Source: Aphrophora alni (taxonomy: Eukaryota > Arthropoda > Insecta > Hemiptera > Aphrophoridae). Taken from it: DNA of 64,000 nt. This document shows, in pieces, positions 11,735-22,974 of this stretch (positions within the stretch are counted from its first letter, which is position 1; every line of letters starts with the position of its first letter). Position numbers and translations under genes: made by a program. The notes below the pieces were generated by a model. It did not search any database and was not told the DNA's origin. It saw nothing but the letters and a program-made list of their open reading frames with translations. Location: contig OY740774.1 in assembly GCA_963513935.1 (NCBI GenBank), positions 30,227,673 through 30,291,672 on the forward strand, given 5' to 3'.

Positions 11735-11905
11735 AATGGAGATATTAGCACTCGAATATTTTAACAGTATCAGAGTTGGAAGACAAAAAGAGTTAATCAT
11801 GAAAAATTTGATAGGGAAAATGAAAGAGAAGGATCTAACCAAAGACATATGAAGAACATGTAGAACGAGCTCGTATGGTACCTCGGGAATAGCACACACG
11901 TACAC
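11735..11905 (+). repeat. Dispersed repeat family B copy, coding-like
   Basis: The plus strand is open for about 47 codons with the family B peptide track: LALEYFNSIRVG, then KNLIGKMKEKDLTKD at about 11805-11850. Other copies read NSV(R/N)VG, QELVKR and DLMGKMKER at the same places. Amino-acid agreement with mostly conservative changes is what a once-coding sequence would leave. The frame ends at a TGA near 11850. Confidence 0.6.
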
Positions 11906-12479
11906 TATCTCTATAAGTGTAAAACCTGAGAGGGATGTAACACCTAATTTACCAATTTCATTGGTAAGAGATTTCAGATACAATTTACTTCATGTATAAT
12001 AAACAATCGTAAATTTTTAATCTTATTACTAATAATACGCTAGCTATGATAATAATAATTAAAAAATAAAATTCTACAAATTTTTTGGCCTAAGGAAAAA
12101 GAAAAAGTATATCGATCAGTCGTCATTGTCGTCGTCATTGTCAACTGCACATAAGCGCGATAGTGCCCAGATAAATTAAAATAGTAATATAAAATGTGGT
12201 AGACCTAAAGGAGACTTTATTGTGTATAGGAAATTATAGATCCCTATGAAAATTTAGAAAAAAATTATTTGAAAATGTAGAAATGACACCCATTTTAATC
12301 ATCTTTTTGTCCATAACTTAGAATATAACACGGTATATTAGATAGAATTGTGCATGTAATGCTACCAATTCCACTTCTATACGATGACAAACAGTAAAGT
12401 TTTTGACAAAAAAGTAGTTTCAAACACTGGCCTCCATACACACGACGTAAATGTGATATTCATATAACTCACTGACACG
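11906..12479. other. Gene-free stretch
   Basis: AT-rich. A short GTCGTC/GTCATT-rich patch lies at 12118-12145. Nothing else is evident. Confidence 0.55.
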
Positions 12480-12810
12480 AGCGTAGCGAATGTACTAGGA
12501 TCTTACACATATGTACATTCTCGAGGCCTCTCAGGGCCGATACACAGTCATAAGTGAATTGAGTGGATAGTTTTTAATGAATGTACGTCAAGATTTAGCT
12601 AATGTCAAGAAAGTAGCAATATACACAGTTACGAGCTTCAGTAAAACTCGTATAACAACTGTTTAAAAGAAGCTTACCCTACCTGATAAAACTCCTCGAT
12701 CATACAACAATTTTTACAAGAAACGAAACTTTGTGCATTAGCTTTAATGGATCTGTGTATGATGGGGCTCGGTAAGTACAATGATGGCGTCTATCGACTT
12801 GTTCTTTATA
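12480..12810. repeat. Dispersed repeat family D copy
   Basis: Colinear with 22470-22735 through several blocks: AAGTAG(C/T)NATATACACAGTTAC, CA(C/T)ACAACNAATTTTT, and GATG(A/G)GGCTCGGTAAGT followed by ATGATGGCG and GACTTGTT. The blocks are separated by length differences. Element type is unknown. Confidence 0.45.
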
Positions 12811-13139
12811 TTACTAATAATATTACCTTTTCAGTTGGTTATATTTCTAATTAATTTACTTTTGAATAGTGTATATAAATTATTTGAACATTTTGACAGT
12901 AGCAGTGTGCAAACACCACTGTGAGAATCTCATTGTTGAACACTTTGAAACTTGTTGTGTGCTCTTTAGAACCTTGCTGAATCACTGAAATATCAAATTA
13001 GATTAGTGAACATAATCAAGTGAGAAAGAAGTCAATATTTAAATGTACAAACATTACTAAATCAAAAATTAATTAATTCTAATTGTGTTGCTAATGTTCT
13101 GCTTATACTGTATTTAGTTTTAATTTCATTTATATTTAT
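12811..13139. other. Gene-free stretch
   Basis: AT-rich sequence with no supportable feature. Confidence 0.55.
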
Positions 13140-13580
13140 ATCAGTCTATAGCAGGTCTTAGTTATCTTCTTGCAACAGCTGTTTCGCAACTCCCCGGTGG
13201 TATTTTCAAGGTTAAATCCACATTAAATTTAGTCTTTACATTCAGATGACACTGTTATAACTCGTAATAACATATAACATAAATTATATACAGAAATGTA
13301 CATATCAAAAGTTAAAATTAAATAATAATTGAAGTCAATAAAATTCTTCTTTTAGCCTTTTCCAGGACACATCTGTTTGTAACTGTGTCTGTTTCGATAC
13401 TCTCCAGTTGTTTGAAGTTAAAATAGGTCAAAAATTATTATTTGTTTAATTTGTTGGTTCAATGTTATCAATGTATCGAACATGCAGTTCGAACCAAAGT
13501 TCAATATGTTGCTAGAGTTTTGTTCAAAATGTGAATGAATACCATATTTATATTAATTAATAAATAGCATAATTGTAGGA
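13140..13580 (+). pseudogene. Exon-like arm of an inverted duplication, decayed copy
   Basis: Plus-strand counterpart of the reverse complement of 13835-14245. Both start at CAGTCTATAGCAGG, share TTTTCAA then CATTA(A/C)ATTTAG, ACATAAATTAT and TGTACAT(A/G)T, and a (C/T)TTTTCCAG splice-acceptor-like junction near 13365. They then share TTGTTGGTTCAATGTTAT (13452-13469) and AATAAATAGCATA. The translation QSIAGLSYLL...GGIFKVKS aligns with QSIAG...GDIFKLES of the other arm and then stops. The donor site seen in the other arm is absent. This looks like a dead gene or element copy of unknown identity. Confidence 0.4.
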
Positions 13581-13759
13581 GCATTAACTAGAACTAAACT
13601 TTTGACCATCCAATACCAAATTTTTTTACAAAACAAATCATAAAATAACACACCATACTTCCAACAGTTTAATCAATATTCTAATTATCAACCATGGAAA
13701 AATAAGTCTATATTAAAATAGTGATGTTTAAAAATTAAATTAAAATAATATGGAAATAC

Positions 13760-13823
13760 TCTACAAAAAAAAAAAATAATAATAATAAAAAAAAATAATA
13801 AAAAAAATAAATAAAAAAAAATA
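13760..13823. repeat. A-rich (AAT)n/(A)n low-complexity tract
   Basis: Nearly pure A and T, with runs of A broken by single T, lying directly beyond the AATAAATAGCAT end of the minus-strand arm at 13835-14245. Read on the minus strand it is T-rich, so it is not a classical poly(A) tail of that copy. Confidence 0.7.
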
Positions 13824-13834
13824 TTGTTTTGGAA

Positions 13835-14245
13835 GAATATGCTATTTATTTACATTAAAAACGATAAATTGAATTTTGGATCCAACTGGATGTACGATAC
13901 AATAATAACATTGAACCAACAAATTGAAAACAAAGAATACTATGATCAACTTCAATCAACCTGCCAGTAGTGAACCAGACATATTTATGACGAGCTGGAC
14001 CCTGGAAAAGAAAAAGAAAATTCCATTGCTTTTAATTTAAATAAAATTTTTAACTTTTAACATGTACATTGTTGTACATAATTTATGTTCTATACCTTGT
14101 GATGTGAGTTTAAAGTCTAAATGTAATGGAGATTCTAGTTTGAAAATGTCACCGGTTAGTGGCAAAACAGATGTCGTAGGAGGACAACAAATGCCTGCTA
14201 TAGACTGATAAAAAAGATAAGTAATAATAAAAATAAAATTCATTT
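13835..14245 (-). CDS. Candidate two-exon fragment, short secreted-like protein, unknown
   Basis: On the minus strand an ATG at 14243 opens 68 codons: a hydrophobic N-terminus of about 17 residues (MNFIFIITYLF..., signal-peptide-like), then ICCPPTT and PLTGDIFKLESPLHLDF. An AAG|GTATAG donor-like site lies near 14099. A pyrimidine tract ending TTTTCCAG at about 14003 precedes a second open stretch (47 codons, starting GPARHKYVWFTTGRLIEV). The two parts do not join in frame at the most obvious donor. The inverted partner at 13140-13580 shares both blocks. It could be a real small gene with a decayed inverted copy, or two arms of a foldback element. Transcript evidence is absent. Confidence 0.3.
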
Positions 14246-14984
14246 TTTGTGTAAATAAAATTAGATTGAACCTATGAAAATTAGTTAGTCTACTAACAAC
14301 TATAAATTGACATATTAAACATTATCCGGTATATAAAAGCTTTATATATTCTTGGTATAGACTACATATATAATAATATGTTTAGAATAGTGATAGCAAA
14401 AGCCTACTGGTACTAATTTATTAAAATGCGTTAAATTTGTTTTCCTGAACATAAAAATATACCACGAAAGCATTTTCAGCATTAGATGACACCAAAACAT
14501 TTATATCTTTCTTTTTGCTAAGACACTGTTATGGAGCCCAGTTGGCTATATATTTATATATATTTTTTTAAAGTTTCTTTAACGTGAGATAATGCTTCAT
14601 TAATATTAACTGTCAACTTTCTCTGTCTCGACTACCAAGCACTTTTAGGGTACAATGTAAGGGTTTCATAAAATTTGGAAAGTTCATTTACCCTAACACC
14701 AGAAATTATTACATATATTTTTCATTAGATCATAATGTAAATTAAAACTGATCACATGGAGCAATTTGTAATCACGATTTATGGGGATAATTTTGAGAAA
14801 GCATAATTTTTTATCGTTCAACGATTTTGTATTTATTTGGTGTATCTTATTTAAGAAAATAAATAAATAAATAAATCTAAAATATAAAAATACATCAATC
14901 ATAGTATACGTAGAATTTTACTGAAATAAATTACTTAAAATTGCAATTCTTCATACTTTATTTTAAACTAATGTTACCTACTAT
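14246..14984. other. Gene-free AT-rich stretch
   Basis: Contains an ATAAATAAATAAATAAAT run near 14857-14876. No feature beyond short random frames. Confidence 0.55.
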
Positions 14985-15165
14985 TCTTAGAAAACATTTT
15001 CTACTTAGTGAAACCGTAAAAACTAAAACTCTACTTTGGACTAGTTTATTCACCATTAATAATTCTTCTTTCACTTTTCTTCGCTTTCCTACCATAACTT
15101 ATGCAAATAGTTACCTTGCAGTCTTTTTACTGCTCTGACTTTCAGAGTAAATATTTTCGTAGAGG
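14985..15165 (+). repeat. Dispersed repeat family F copy
   Basis: Matches 41125-41305 over about 170 bp: TAGTTTATTCACCAT, TTTTCTTCGCTTTC, AACTTATGCAAATA and TACCTTGCAGTC. It is more distantly related to 3000-3150. The open frame across it (14941-15138) is not shared by the other copies. Confidence 0.5.
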
Positions 15166-15185
15166 GAGATGTGAGAATTAAGTTC

Positions 15186-15860
15186 ATAATATTTAATGTT
15201 ACGAAGAGGTATAACTTATTTGAATTATAAGCTTGAGTTTTATCCAACTAAACGTAGTTCAACCTGTATTGATTTCTAATTCACTGAACTGGCCAGAGGA
15301 GGAGAACTTAAGGATTTTTACAAATATTTATTGACGACTAACTATTCTTTACTGTTGTGAGGTAAACCGTGATTCTAACAGCTGAACTTTGCTACTCTTC
15401 CCTAGAGTAAGTACACCTGCACTAGCCGACTGTAACTTTTAGAAAAAAACGTTTTGTACTTGGAATATAAAATAATATATTATAAAATGATTAATATTTC
15501 ATTTTACGAAGAGATTTAACTGATCTTAAAGCTTCTCTTTTATCCAACTTTACGTAACACAACATGTATAGATTCCTTATTGAAAATTCACTGAAAATGC
15601 CAAGCAAAGTCTACAGTCACTAGAGATCGTGTACAACTACATTTAATCGCATCACTAGTATATACTGCAGCGAAATAAACAGTGATTCTACTAGCTGATC
15701 TTCTTTGCTCCTTCCTAGTTAAAGTTGACCTCCAGTTTGCTACTATGATTTTCATAATAAACCATTTCGAACTTGGGGTGAGATATTAAAGAATAAAATT
15801 TAAATAATTCACTCTACGAATAGATGTTGTAATTGATCATAAAGGTTCTTTTTCTTTTCT
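15186..15860. repeat. Diverged ~305-bp tandem repeat, two copies and part of a third
   Basis: An ACGAAGAG/ACGAATAG landmark recurs at 15201, 15506 and 15816. Between the first two copies I can follow TTTTATCCAACT(A/T)(A/T)ACGTA, CAAC(C/A)TGTAT(A/T)GATT, GTGATTCTA(A/C), AGCTGA and TTTGTACTTGG/TTCGAACTTGG blocks in the same order. The copies are strongly diverged, so the duplication is old. No coding signal. Confidence 0.6.
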
Positions 15861-15919
15861 TTAAAGGCAAAATATTCTATTTTCATCTCATAAAGAATAA
15901 AAGAACATGAAATAAATAT

Positions 15920-16025
15920 CCCATGCTCTCAAATATTTTAATAGTGTCAATGTTGGAAATTATCAAGAGTTGGTCAAGAGAGTCATTTAACAAAGATTAA
16001 AGAGCGGATCGGAACACATTTTATG
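15920..16025 (+). repeat. Dispersed repeat family B copy
   Basis: Reads CTCAAATATTTTAATAGTGTC then GTTGGAAATTATCAAGAG and TTGGTCAAGAGAG, i.e. LKYFNSVNVGNYQELVKR in one frame, before it decays. The best-preserved match to the front of the family B peptide track. Confidence 0.6.
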
Positions 16026-16381
16026 TCAGGTACTGATGGGTTGCATCATTTATATCCAACCTAACCTAACCTTAATCTATCAGATTGGGATCCCATAGTT
16101 CCAAATTAACAGAATTTAGGATGACTAAAATGGTGAGCCCATCCTTATATTCAACTGATTTCCAACTTCGTAAACTTTAACTCATGTATTATTGTGAATA
16201 ATTTCTTCAACCGCTTCGATATTATCGTTATTCTTTGCAGTGGAAATCCTTGATTACCGATGTTTACAAAGAGATATTCTGCCGTATTTTCGCTTCCACT
16301 TAAACAACAGTTATTTGTTACTATCTCCGTATTACTGTTGCATTCTACGAATAATCTCCGTGTGAGTTATCTCTTCAGAAT
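16026..16381. other. Gene-free stretch with short CCTAA run
   Basis: Contains CCTAACCTAACC at about 16061-16074. Otherwise no feature. Confidence 0.55.
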
Positions 16382-16913
16382 TGAGAAACCGTAACAATGT
16401 GTGTAAACAAACAATGAAGCTCTCATTTTAAATTGACTTTTAAACAGAAATACAAACAGCTAACAATTGAACAAGAATTCCACCGAGAAGATAATATGAA
16501 GTTATGATTTAAAACAGATCATTCATTGTTATCTGAGATGTGATTGAAAAGGGGGACAATATGCCCCTTTGGTACCCAGTATATGAAGTATCGTGTACGT
16601 TTAATAATCGCCAAAAATATCTACCATGGTTTTTGACTGATCTTCGGTGAGAAACCGTAACAATGTGTGTAAACAAACAATGAAGCTCTCATTTTAAATT
16701 GACTTTTAAACAGAAATACAAACAGCTAACAATTGAACAAGAATTCCACCGAGAAGATAATATGAAGTTATGATTTAAAACAGATCATTCATTGTTATCT
16801 GAGATGTGATTGAAAAGGGGGACAATATGCCCCTTTGGTACCCAGTATATGAAGTATCGTGTACGTTTAATAATCGCCAAAAATATCTACCATGGTTTTT
16901 GACTGATCTTCGG
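16382..16913. repeat. Perfect 266-bp tandem duplication
   Basis: Bases 16382-16647 and 16648-16913 read identically from TGAGAAACCG to TGATCTTCGG with no difference seen by eye. The flanks diverge at once on both sides. It is either a very recent duplication or an assembly artefact. The unit carries no gene. It includes GGGGGACAATATGCCCC, a short imperfect hairpin. Confidence 0.9.
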
Positions 16914-17224
16914 TGTTCATGGTCTTAGAAAACAGAAAAACGTGATTCTCGACATGCCGTACTTCCGATGTTATTGTCGTTGTTCCTTGAACGTAAGCGG
17001 CCACAAACATTTAAGATAAGTACGTGAAATTTGTGGTGGGGGACTTTATTATGATTATAGTATAGAAATTCAGAAAATTCTAAATCAGACTTTATAAACA
17101 TTTACGTACATTTTTTGTTAACATTTATATGTACACTAAGTGTCCCAAAAAATAGAGTATACCATATAAACTTAAACAAGAGTTTAAACAAACGCACTTT
17201 ATGGAAATTTAACTACTCTTAAAT
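16914..17224. other. Gene-free stretch
   Basis: AT-rich sequence between the 266-bp duplication and the palindrome. Nothing recognised. Confidence 0.55.
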
Positions 17225-17498
17225 ATACAGTATAACAAACACACAGAACACAATTCTCATAAAAAAAATACGCCTAAGTATCAGACGCGTCTCAACGACA
17301 AGGTCGTCCTCTTCAGTGATACACGAGTTACACCAATCAAACTATAACTTGAGTAGTTTGTTTACTATAACGGGAGTTAGAGTTTGATTGGTGTAGCTCG
17401 TGTATCACTGAAGAGGATGACCTTGTCGTTGAGACGCGTCTGATACTTAGGCGTATTTTTTTATGAGAATTGTGTTCTGTGTGTTTGTTATACTGTAT
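17225..17498. repeat. Long palindrome: two family A copies head to head
   Basis: Left arm 17225-17343 and right arm 17381-17498 are reverse complements over about 118 bp with two substitutions and one A-run length difference, around a 37-bp spacer. Each arm is a family A sequence: CACTGAAGAGG, GTCGTTGAGACGCG, TATTTTTTTATGAG. The near-identity of the arms, against the much greater divergence from other family A copies, shows the inverted copy is recent or kept by gene conversion. RNA from it would fold into one long hairpin. Confidence 0.9.
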
Positions 17499-17949
17499 AG
17501 TTTTTCTCATAAGTCAAGCTCAACATTTAATATACTCTTAGATAAAGTAACTTTGACATTTGGTTCTTGTGTTTACACTACTCCCTTTCTCTTCCTACCC
17601 GTAATTTAGTAGTATATTTATTTAATTGTCTTTAGTATGTTTATAATAAAAGTTGTTACTTTTTATTCCATTGTTTGTTTGGAGAATCGCATTGGAATTC
17701 TGTATAATAAAAGTATTAAGTACCAAAACATAGTTGTTATTTATCAGGTACGATTTGTGTAATATCGTTAATAAGTGCTATGTTTTTATTGTTTTGTAAT
17801 TTTTCGAAATTAGTTCTCATACATTGAATTTGTTATACATATACAGAAAAATAAATTAGAGAATATGTAATTAATAAATATAGAGTGTTACGACATAAAC
17901 ACTTATTGCTTATAGGACTGCATCTAATGAAAAAATAGTCAGAGATAAT
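17499..17949. other. Gene-free AT-rich stretch
   Basis: No feature recognised. Confidence 0.55.
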
Positions 17950-18105
17950 GTAGTCTGAGGTTAAATGTAGAAATAACACATTTTATAACAACGACGATAC
18001 TGTTCCAACATCGACTGCCAAAGAAATGTCACAGTATATTTTCATTTAAGATCTCTTCTTCATATAATCTAGGTCAAATAAACGATTGTTTGTCATATTA
18101 ACAGC
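17950..18105 (+). repeat. Dispersed repeat family E copy
   Basis: Shares TTTATAACAACGACNATACT, TGCCAAAGAAATGTCACAG, TTCATTTAAGATCTCTTCT and AGGTCAAATAAACGATTGTTTG with family E, most closely with 22975-23125. Confidence 0.55.
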
Positions 18106-18299
18106 ATTATGGCTACACTAAAGCCAAATTATTGAGTTGAAAATTTATGATGTCTAAAAAAAAAAATTAAAAAAAGAGCCAAATCAAACTAAATGAAACA
18201 CTCCAGCTTCAACAATAACAAATACAATGATAACAAGTTTTGTTACAAGTAAATATGATAATGTAATTCTTGAAACGTCACCTTATTGGTTTGTAGGAT

Positions 18300-19422
18300 A
18301 GAAACATCATAATTACCTAGGAAATTCGAGTGAATTACCATAGTAGTTTAAGAAAGGGTAGATCTACTACTGATGAAATACTTTGTATAAGAAATATTTT
18401 GGAAAATTGTTATGATTTCAATGCCACTTTTCACCACCTTTTCATGGAATATAAACAAGAGTGTGTTAAAGGAAGTTTCATATGCGGCTATGTGAGAATT
18501 TTTGTATCAAAAACCTATTACGTCCAAATAAGTGCACGGGAGCAATATTTAAGTATAAAATTATTTAACAGATTATTTATAAATCAGCTAAGGGCAGATT
18601 TAACAACACCGTAATTGTTAAAAAGAGCGATGGGGAAGTTTTATCCTACAGAAGTTAATGAAAATGGAACATTGACTAAAATACCTCACACAATCTGATG
18701 ACTTCCGTTTGACAGCCAAATCAGCAGATAGGTGAAGTAAAATATTTAACAGTTGAATGTGCAGAAGTAGGGCTCTCAATAAGTGAATGTAATTGAATGT
18801 ACTATTAAGACTAAGTACAAAATCTCCATTAATGGTTTCAAAATATATTATAATTACAAATAGATATCAACATATCGAAGAATTCTCAAGTTTCAAGTAT
18901 TTGGTGCCTGTGCCGACAGAACTAAATTATATTAAAGACGGAGTAAATACGACTTTAACATTAAAGTTTATATTTTGCTTTTTTATTTACACAGCTCTAA
19001 ACAATGACATTTAGTTACTTATGGGTTAAAAACTTAAACTTTACCTATAATTTTGAATTTTTGAGCTAACAATATTGAGAATGGTCGGTAGACGAGTCTG
19101 TGAGAATGGTGGGTGGAGAATAAAGACGAATTTAGAATTGGAAAATACGCATAAAGAGCCCGAAAAGAAGGCGATGAGGTTGCGGTAGTTTGGACATATA
19201 AAAAGGATAGTGTACATAACGTTAGTGAAGAGGGTTTACTCAGACAATCCAGGGAGAAGGGGAAGAGGTGACTCACTTCGGGAGACATGGTTGTAGGAAG
19301 TTGAGTAGGATTTGAGGGCTGCCGTTATAACAAGATGGAGGACGCTCGCTTGTGACAGATATGAGTGGAGGCGAACCCTAAAGGAAACCAAAACTATTTA
19401 CGGTTGTAGTGCGCATGTGTAA
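18300..19422 (+). mobile_element. Dead LINE (non-LTR retrotransposon), reverse transcriptase remnant
   Basis: Three pieces lie in order on the plus strand. The first (18330-18614) reads NYHSSLRKGRSTTDEI, then NILENCYDFN and HHLFMEYKQ, the fingers region of a LINE reverse transcriptase (usual form FRKGRSTxDQI...LFxDYKQAYDSI). The second (about 18780-19000) reads RYQHIEEFSSFKYLV, the thumb-side FKYLGS block. The third (about 19130-19422) reads LR*FGHIKR, GRRGRGDSLRETWL and WRTLACDRYEWRRTL, the usual C-terminus. The catalytic YADD box is missing or unreadable between pieces one and two. TAG replaces the Trp of LRWFGH and a residue of the EVEQDL-like block. There is no endonuclease domain, so the copy is 5'-truncated. 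Clade is not assigned. Confidence 0.85.
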
Positions 19423-20394
19423 GGCAAATTAAGGATTCAAATCCTTTTAGGTTATAGGGTATATTCTATTATTTTTAATGAAAAAACCTTTAATCAGAAA
19501 AGTAAAAATACTACAAGATTCGTATTTACATAACTTACGGTAAGACGTGGGCAGCTTCAGTCCCACAGGATTCAATTTTACACGAAATAGCTTCTCTTTA
19601 GGAAGTAGGTTCGTTTTGAGGATCAGACACAAATTACAATGATACCTATTTAGGGATTTTAGAGCACCAAATACTTTAAAAGTGCTGTAAATGGATCTGT
19701 AAATCAATTGCAAGGAATGAGATAAGTGTTATCGTGATGTAGATGGATATCGATCCGGTTATTTGTGCCGAAAGGAATCACAAATGTAATGAAGTTTGTC
19801 AATTTCAATTATTATAAAATATTACATTTAGCTAAGAGCTTGTTAAGCACGAATTTTGCGATACTGTTTGCAAGGATAAATCGTTGATCAAAAATAATCT
19901 CTACTTATCCTCGTCTGAACAACGTGAAGTTCTAGAAAAATGACACGACAATACTGCCATACCGAAGTCCGCATACTTTCTGGCTTGATTAGAACATATT
20001 TAACTAAACGTGAATTTTTCTCCATTGAACTATAGCCATCTATGAAAAAGTTTTCCCCTCTTTAATGTGTTTGAAAATTATTACAAAGTTAGTAAGTGGT
20101 TTGATAAATCAGATATCTTGAAGTTTGATGCAATATCACTTCAAAAGATGTTCTGTTTCGGCGTTCTTTCGGAGAAAATTAAATCTAAAGTTGTTGAGTA
20201 CTGTCCCACAAAGGTTTTAGAGGTTTTGTAGGTACCTCCAACCTCTTCATCGGCGATCACCTACTATATTTTAAGTCTAGTCTCCGGAAAAAAAGTATGA
20301 TCGTTTTTTTCGTAACTTTGTATTATGAATCAACTTTTATGAGCTAGACTTGTGGAAACTTCAATAACCAAGTTAATTAAAACACAATTTGTCA
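19423..20394. other. Gene-free stretch after the LINE
   Basis: No obvious poly(A) or target-site duplication after the LINE stop. No other feature is recognised. Confidence 0.5.
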
Positions 20395-20500
20395 CAAGAA
20401 GTCACTTTATTTGCTAAACAAAAACACAAGACGACGTTTGAATGATTCAGTCATCATCCTGACCTGCCTAACATGTACACAAACCATACTGATAGTGGAC
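20395..20500 (-). repeat. Hairpin + AAACG element end, second type
   Basis: On the minus strand: CAGGATGATGACTGAATCA, then TTCAAACGTCGTCTTGTG and TTTAGCAAATAAAGTGAC. The architecture is as in family A (short hairpin GAUGA/UCAUU, then AAACG, then an AATAAA-containing tail), but the sequence differs. Probably the end of a different retroelement. Confidence 0.45.
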
Positions 20501-22469
20501 TTGTATTATTATTTTTTTAAACACTTGAATCTTATCATAAGTATCAGTATTTCAGAGATTTTATAACAGAGTATTCCTGACTTGGGATCTCTTTTTACTT
20601 TTTTCTAAAACGATAACATAGATAATATCAATTAATATTTGTTGTGCTCTGATGACAACACTCTGCAGTAACATTGTGTAATTTAATATTAGATGTATAA
20701 TTTTAATTTGTTAATGATGGAACGTACCATTCCGGTAATGAGTGGCGCGCGTTTGATTCCAATAATTATTCCTCCCATAGATGGATAACTAGCATGGATA
20801 AATTAAACTCAATATCAAGGTGTAAGGAAGGCTGCATATCGTGAATATATCTATTAATGCAACTATTTAATTTTTTTGCGCAATTTTAAAAAATAATTTA
20901 TTAGGGCAATTCATTATATTGATTTGAGTTACATTGATATGTACGAAATATGTGATAATAATTCATCTTGATCTATTTTTTTAACGTTTTTGGACGATTT
21001 GAATTCAATTAATAAAACACTTCTATTAACTAATAAACCAATAAGCTGTGCACAAACATTGTACAAATATACTCACTGGAACATCCCCAAAACTAAATAA
21101 AAATCAACTAAAATCTTTTGTCGTGAAAAATGTAATTTCGTTTGTTGGTGAAAAAGTGAAAGTACATTTGAATAATTATATGTATATTGAAACAGGGCTT
21201 GAACTTGCTTCGCTCGTGGGATAACAGACCTTAGTATAAATATGTCTGAATTAATGACTTGTTAATGATGGCAGTCAAGTTTATTTAATTTTTATTTTTG
21301 CCACTTATTCTTTAAATCTATTAAATCTTTATTTTGGGTTTTATACACGGATTCAAGTTATTGATATTCACAAATCAATTAAATTTTAAAAAAAGGAGAT
21401 AAAGTAAATTTTTATAAATTACATCTTTATAACAGCAATCATTGTTTTGGTTTATACTAATAAACCGCCGAGTCTGGATTGTGTCTAACACGTATTGTTT
21501 GGGTGTTTAAAACATATATTTGACCAAAGTTTGATGAAAGCCAATTGAAGTCAAAATCGTATTTTTTTGTTTTCTTTCCGAAACTTTTTAATTGTAGAAA
21601 TAATAGGAAAATATGACCAAAATATGTCCGCATACCAAATTTGATTAAATTCTATTTAAGCCTTTTGTGTGTAGTGCACCACACAAATTGTAGACAGAGA
21701 GACATCATCCGACGACTTTTTTTCGAGTTGGGTACCTCAAAATGGATAAATCAACAGAAAACGACATCATTTTTTCACCCATATTGTAACTTTCCCTATA
21801 GTAATAAGTCTCGAGTTTTTATTCTATTTACTTTATAACATACACATTGTATAGAGAACATTATATATGATAAGGCACAAGGATGGTTTGATTAACCGTA
21901 CAAAACCATTTAGTGACTGCAAAACGTGTTTACCTTTAAATAATGAAGACGATGACTTAATTATAAAACCATGGCCTTATAGAAAATAAGATTTCTTTGG
22001 TTTAAATGGTGTTTGATTTTTCCACTAGTTTTTTCTTACCCAGTATATAAAATACAGGATAAGTTTTAAATTGTAATTTTCACTTTACATGACCCTAGGA
22101 AAATGCAAAAAATATTTCCAACATGCAATCCATCCGTCCATGTTGTCGTTTTTACATAAGTAAGACAACTGCCACACAAATTAATATAGAAACATCATAT
22201 TTGGTAAAGAAGACTATAGTGTAGTGAAGTTGAAAAAAATCAAATTCAAAATAACGGTCATTTAAAATTGTTTTTGTTTTTTTTAAATTTTAAATCCCGA
22301 GTTTTATTCAACTAATAAAATACTAAATTAAATAAATATTTGCTAGTTTCAATTCTACATATAATGGTACCAACTCGAACTTTCTACGATTAAAATATTA
22401 TTATAAAAGTGTAAATTCGAACCTTGACCTCTGAAGAAAATGTAATATACCAACTGTTTTCCCTAGTCA
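20501..22469. other. Gene-free AT-rich stretch
   Basis: About 2 kb without a supportable gene, RNA or clear repeat. A CTTGCTTCGCTCGTGGG patch at 21208-21222 stands out only for its GC content. Confidence 0.55.
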
Positions 22470-22735
22470 ATAAACCGCTCGGTCTTCAAGGCCACTCTGC
22501 TAGTACCTAGCCGACTTAAAAAAGTAGTGACATACACAGTTACTACGTACAAATATTTTTTTTTAATTATTTAAAATAAATTTATAATATTCGGTAAGAC
22601 CCATTTGATATGCCTATACAATTTCCTACACAACCAATTTTTGAGCAATGCATTGAGAGGGTTTGCTTGTATCACATTTTCGATGAGGCTAGGTAAGTGT
22701 CATGATGGAGACCAGAAACTTGTTTTTTTTTGCGA
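22470..22735. repeat. Dispersed repeat family D copy
   Basis: Colinear partner of 12480-12810: GTAGTGACATACACAGTTAC, CACAACCAATTTTTGAGCAA, GATGAGGCTAGGTAAGTG and TCATGATGGAGACC. Confidence 0.45.
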
Positions 22736-22974
22736 ATAATTAGAAACTATAAAATAAATTCCTTTCAATAGTAATATAGTTCAGATTATAACCTGCCATC
22801 AAAATTTGTACTAATATATGTTTACGTAGAAAATTATAGGGAAAACATTCGGAAAATGTATAAGTTCTAAATCATATTTATATGTTTTCAGTTTAAAAAT
22901 ATGATGTAATACTAATGATATAAATTCGTTTCAATCTGGAAGGAAACATTACAGTAAGAGATGATCCGATATAA

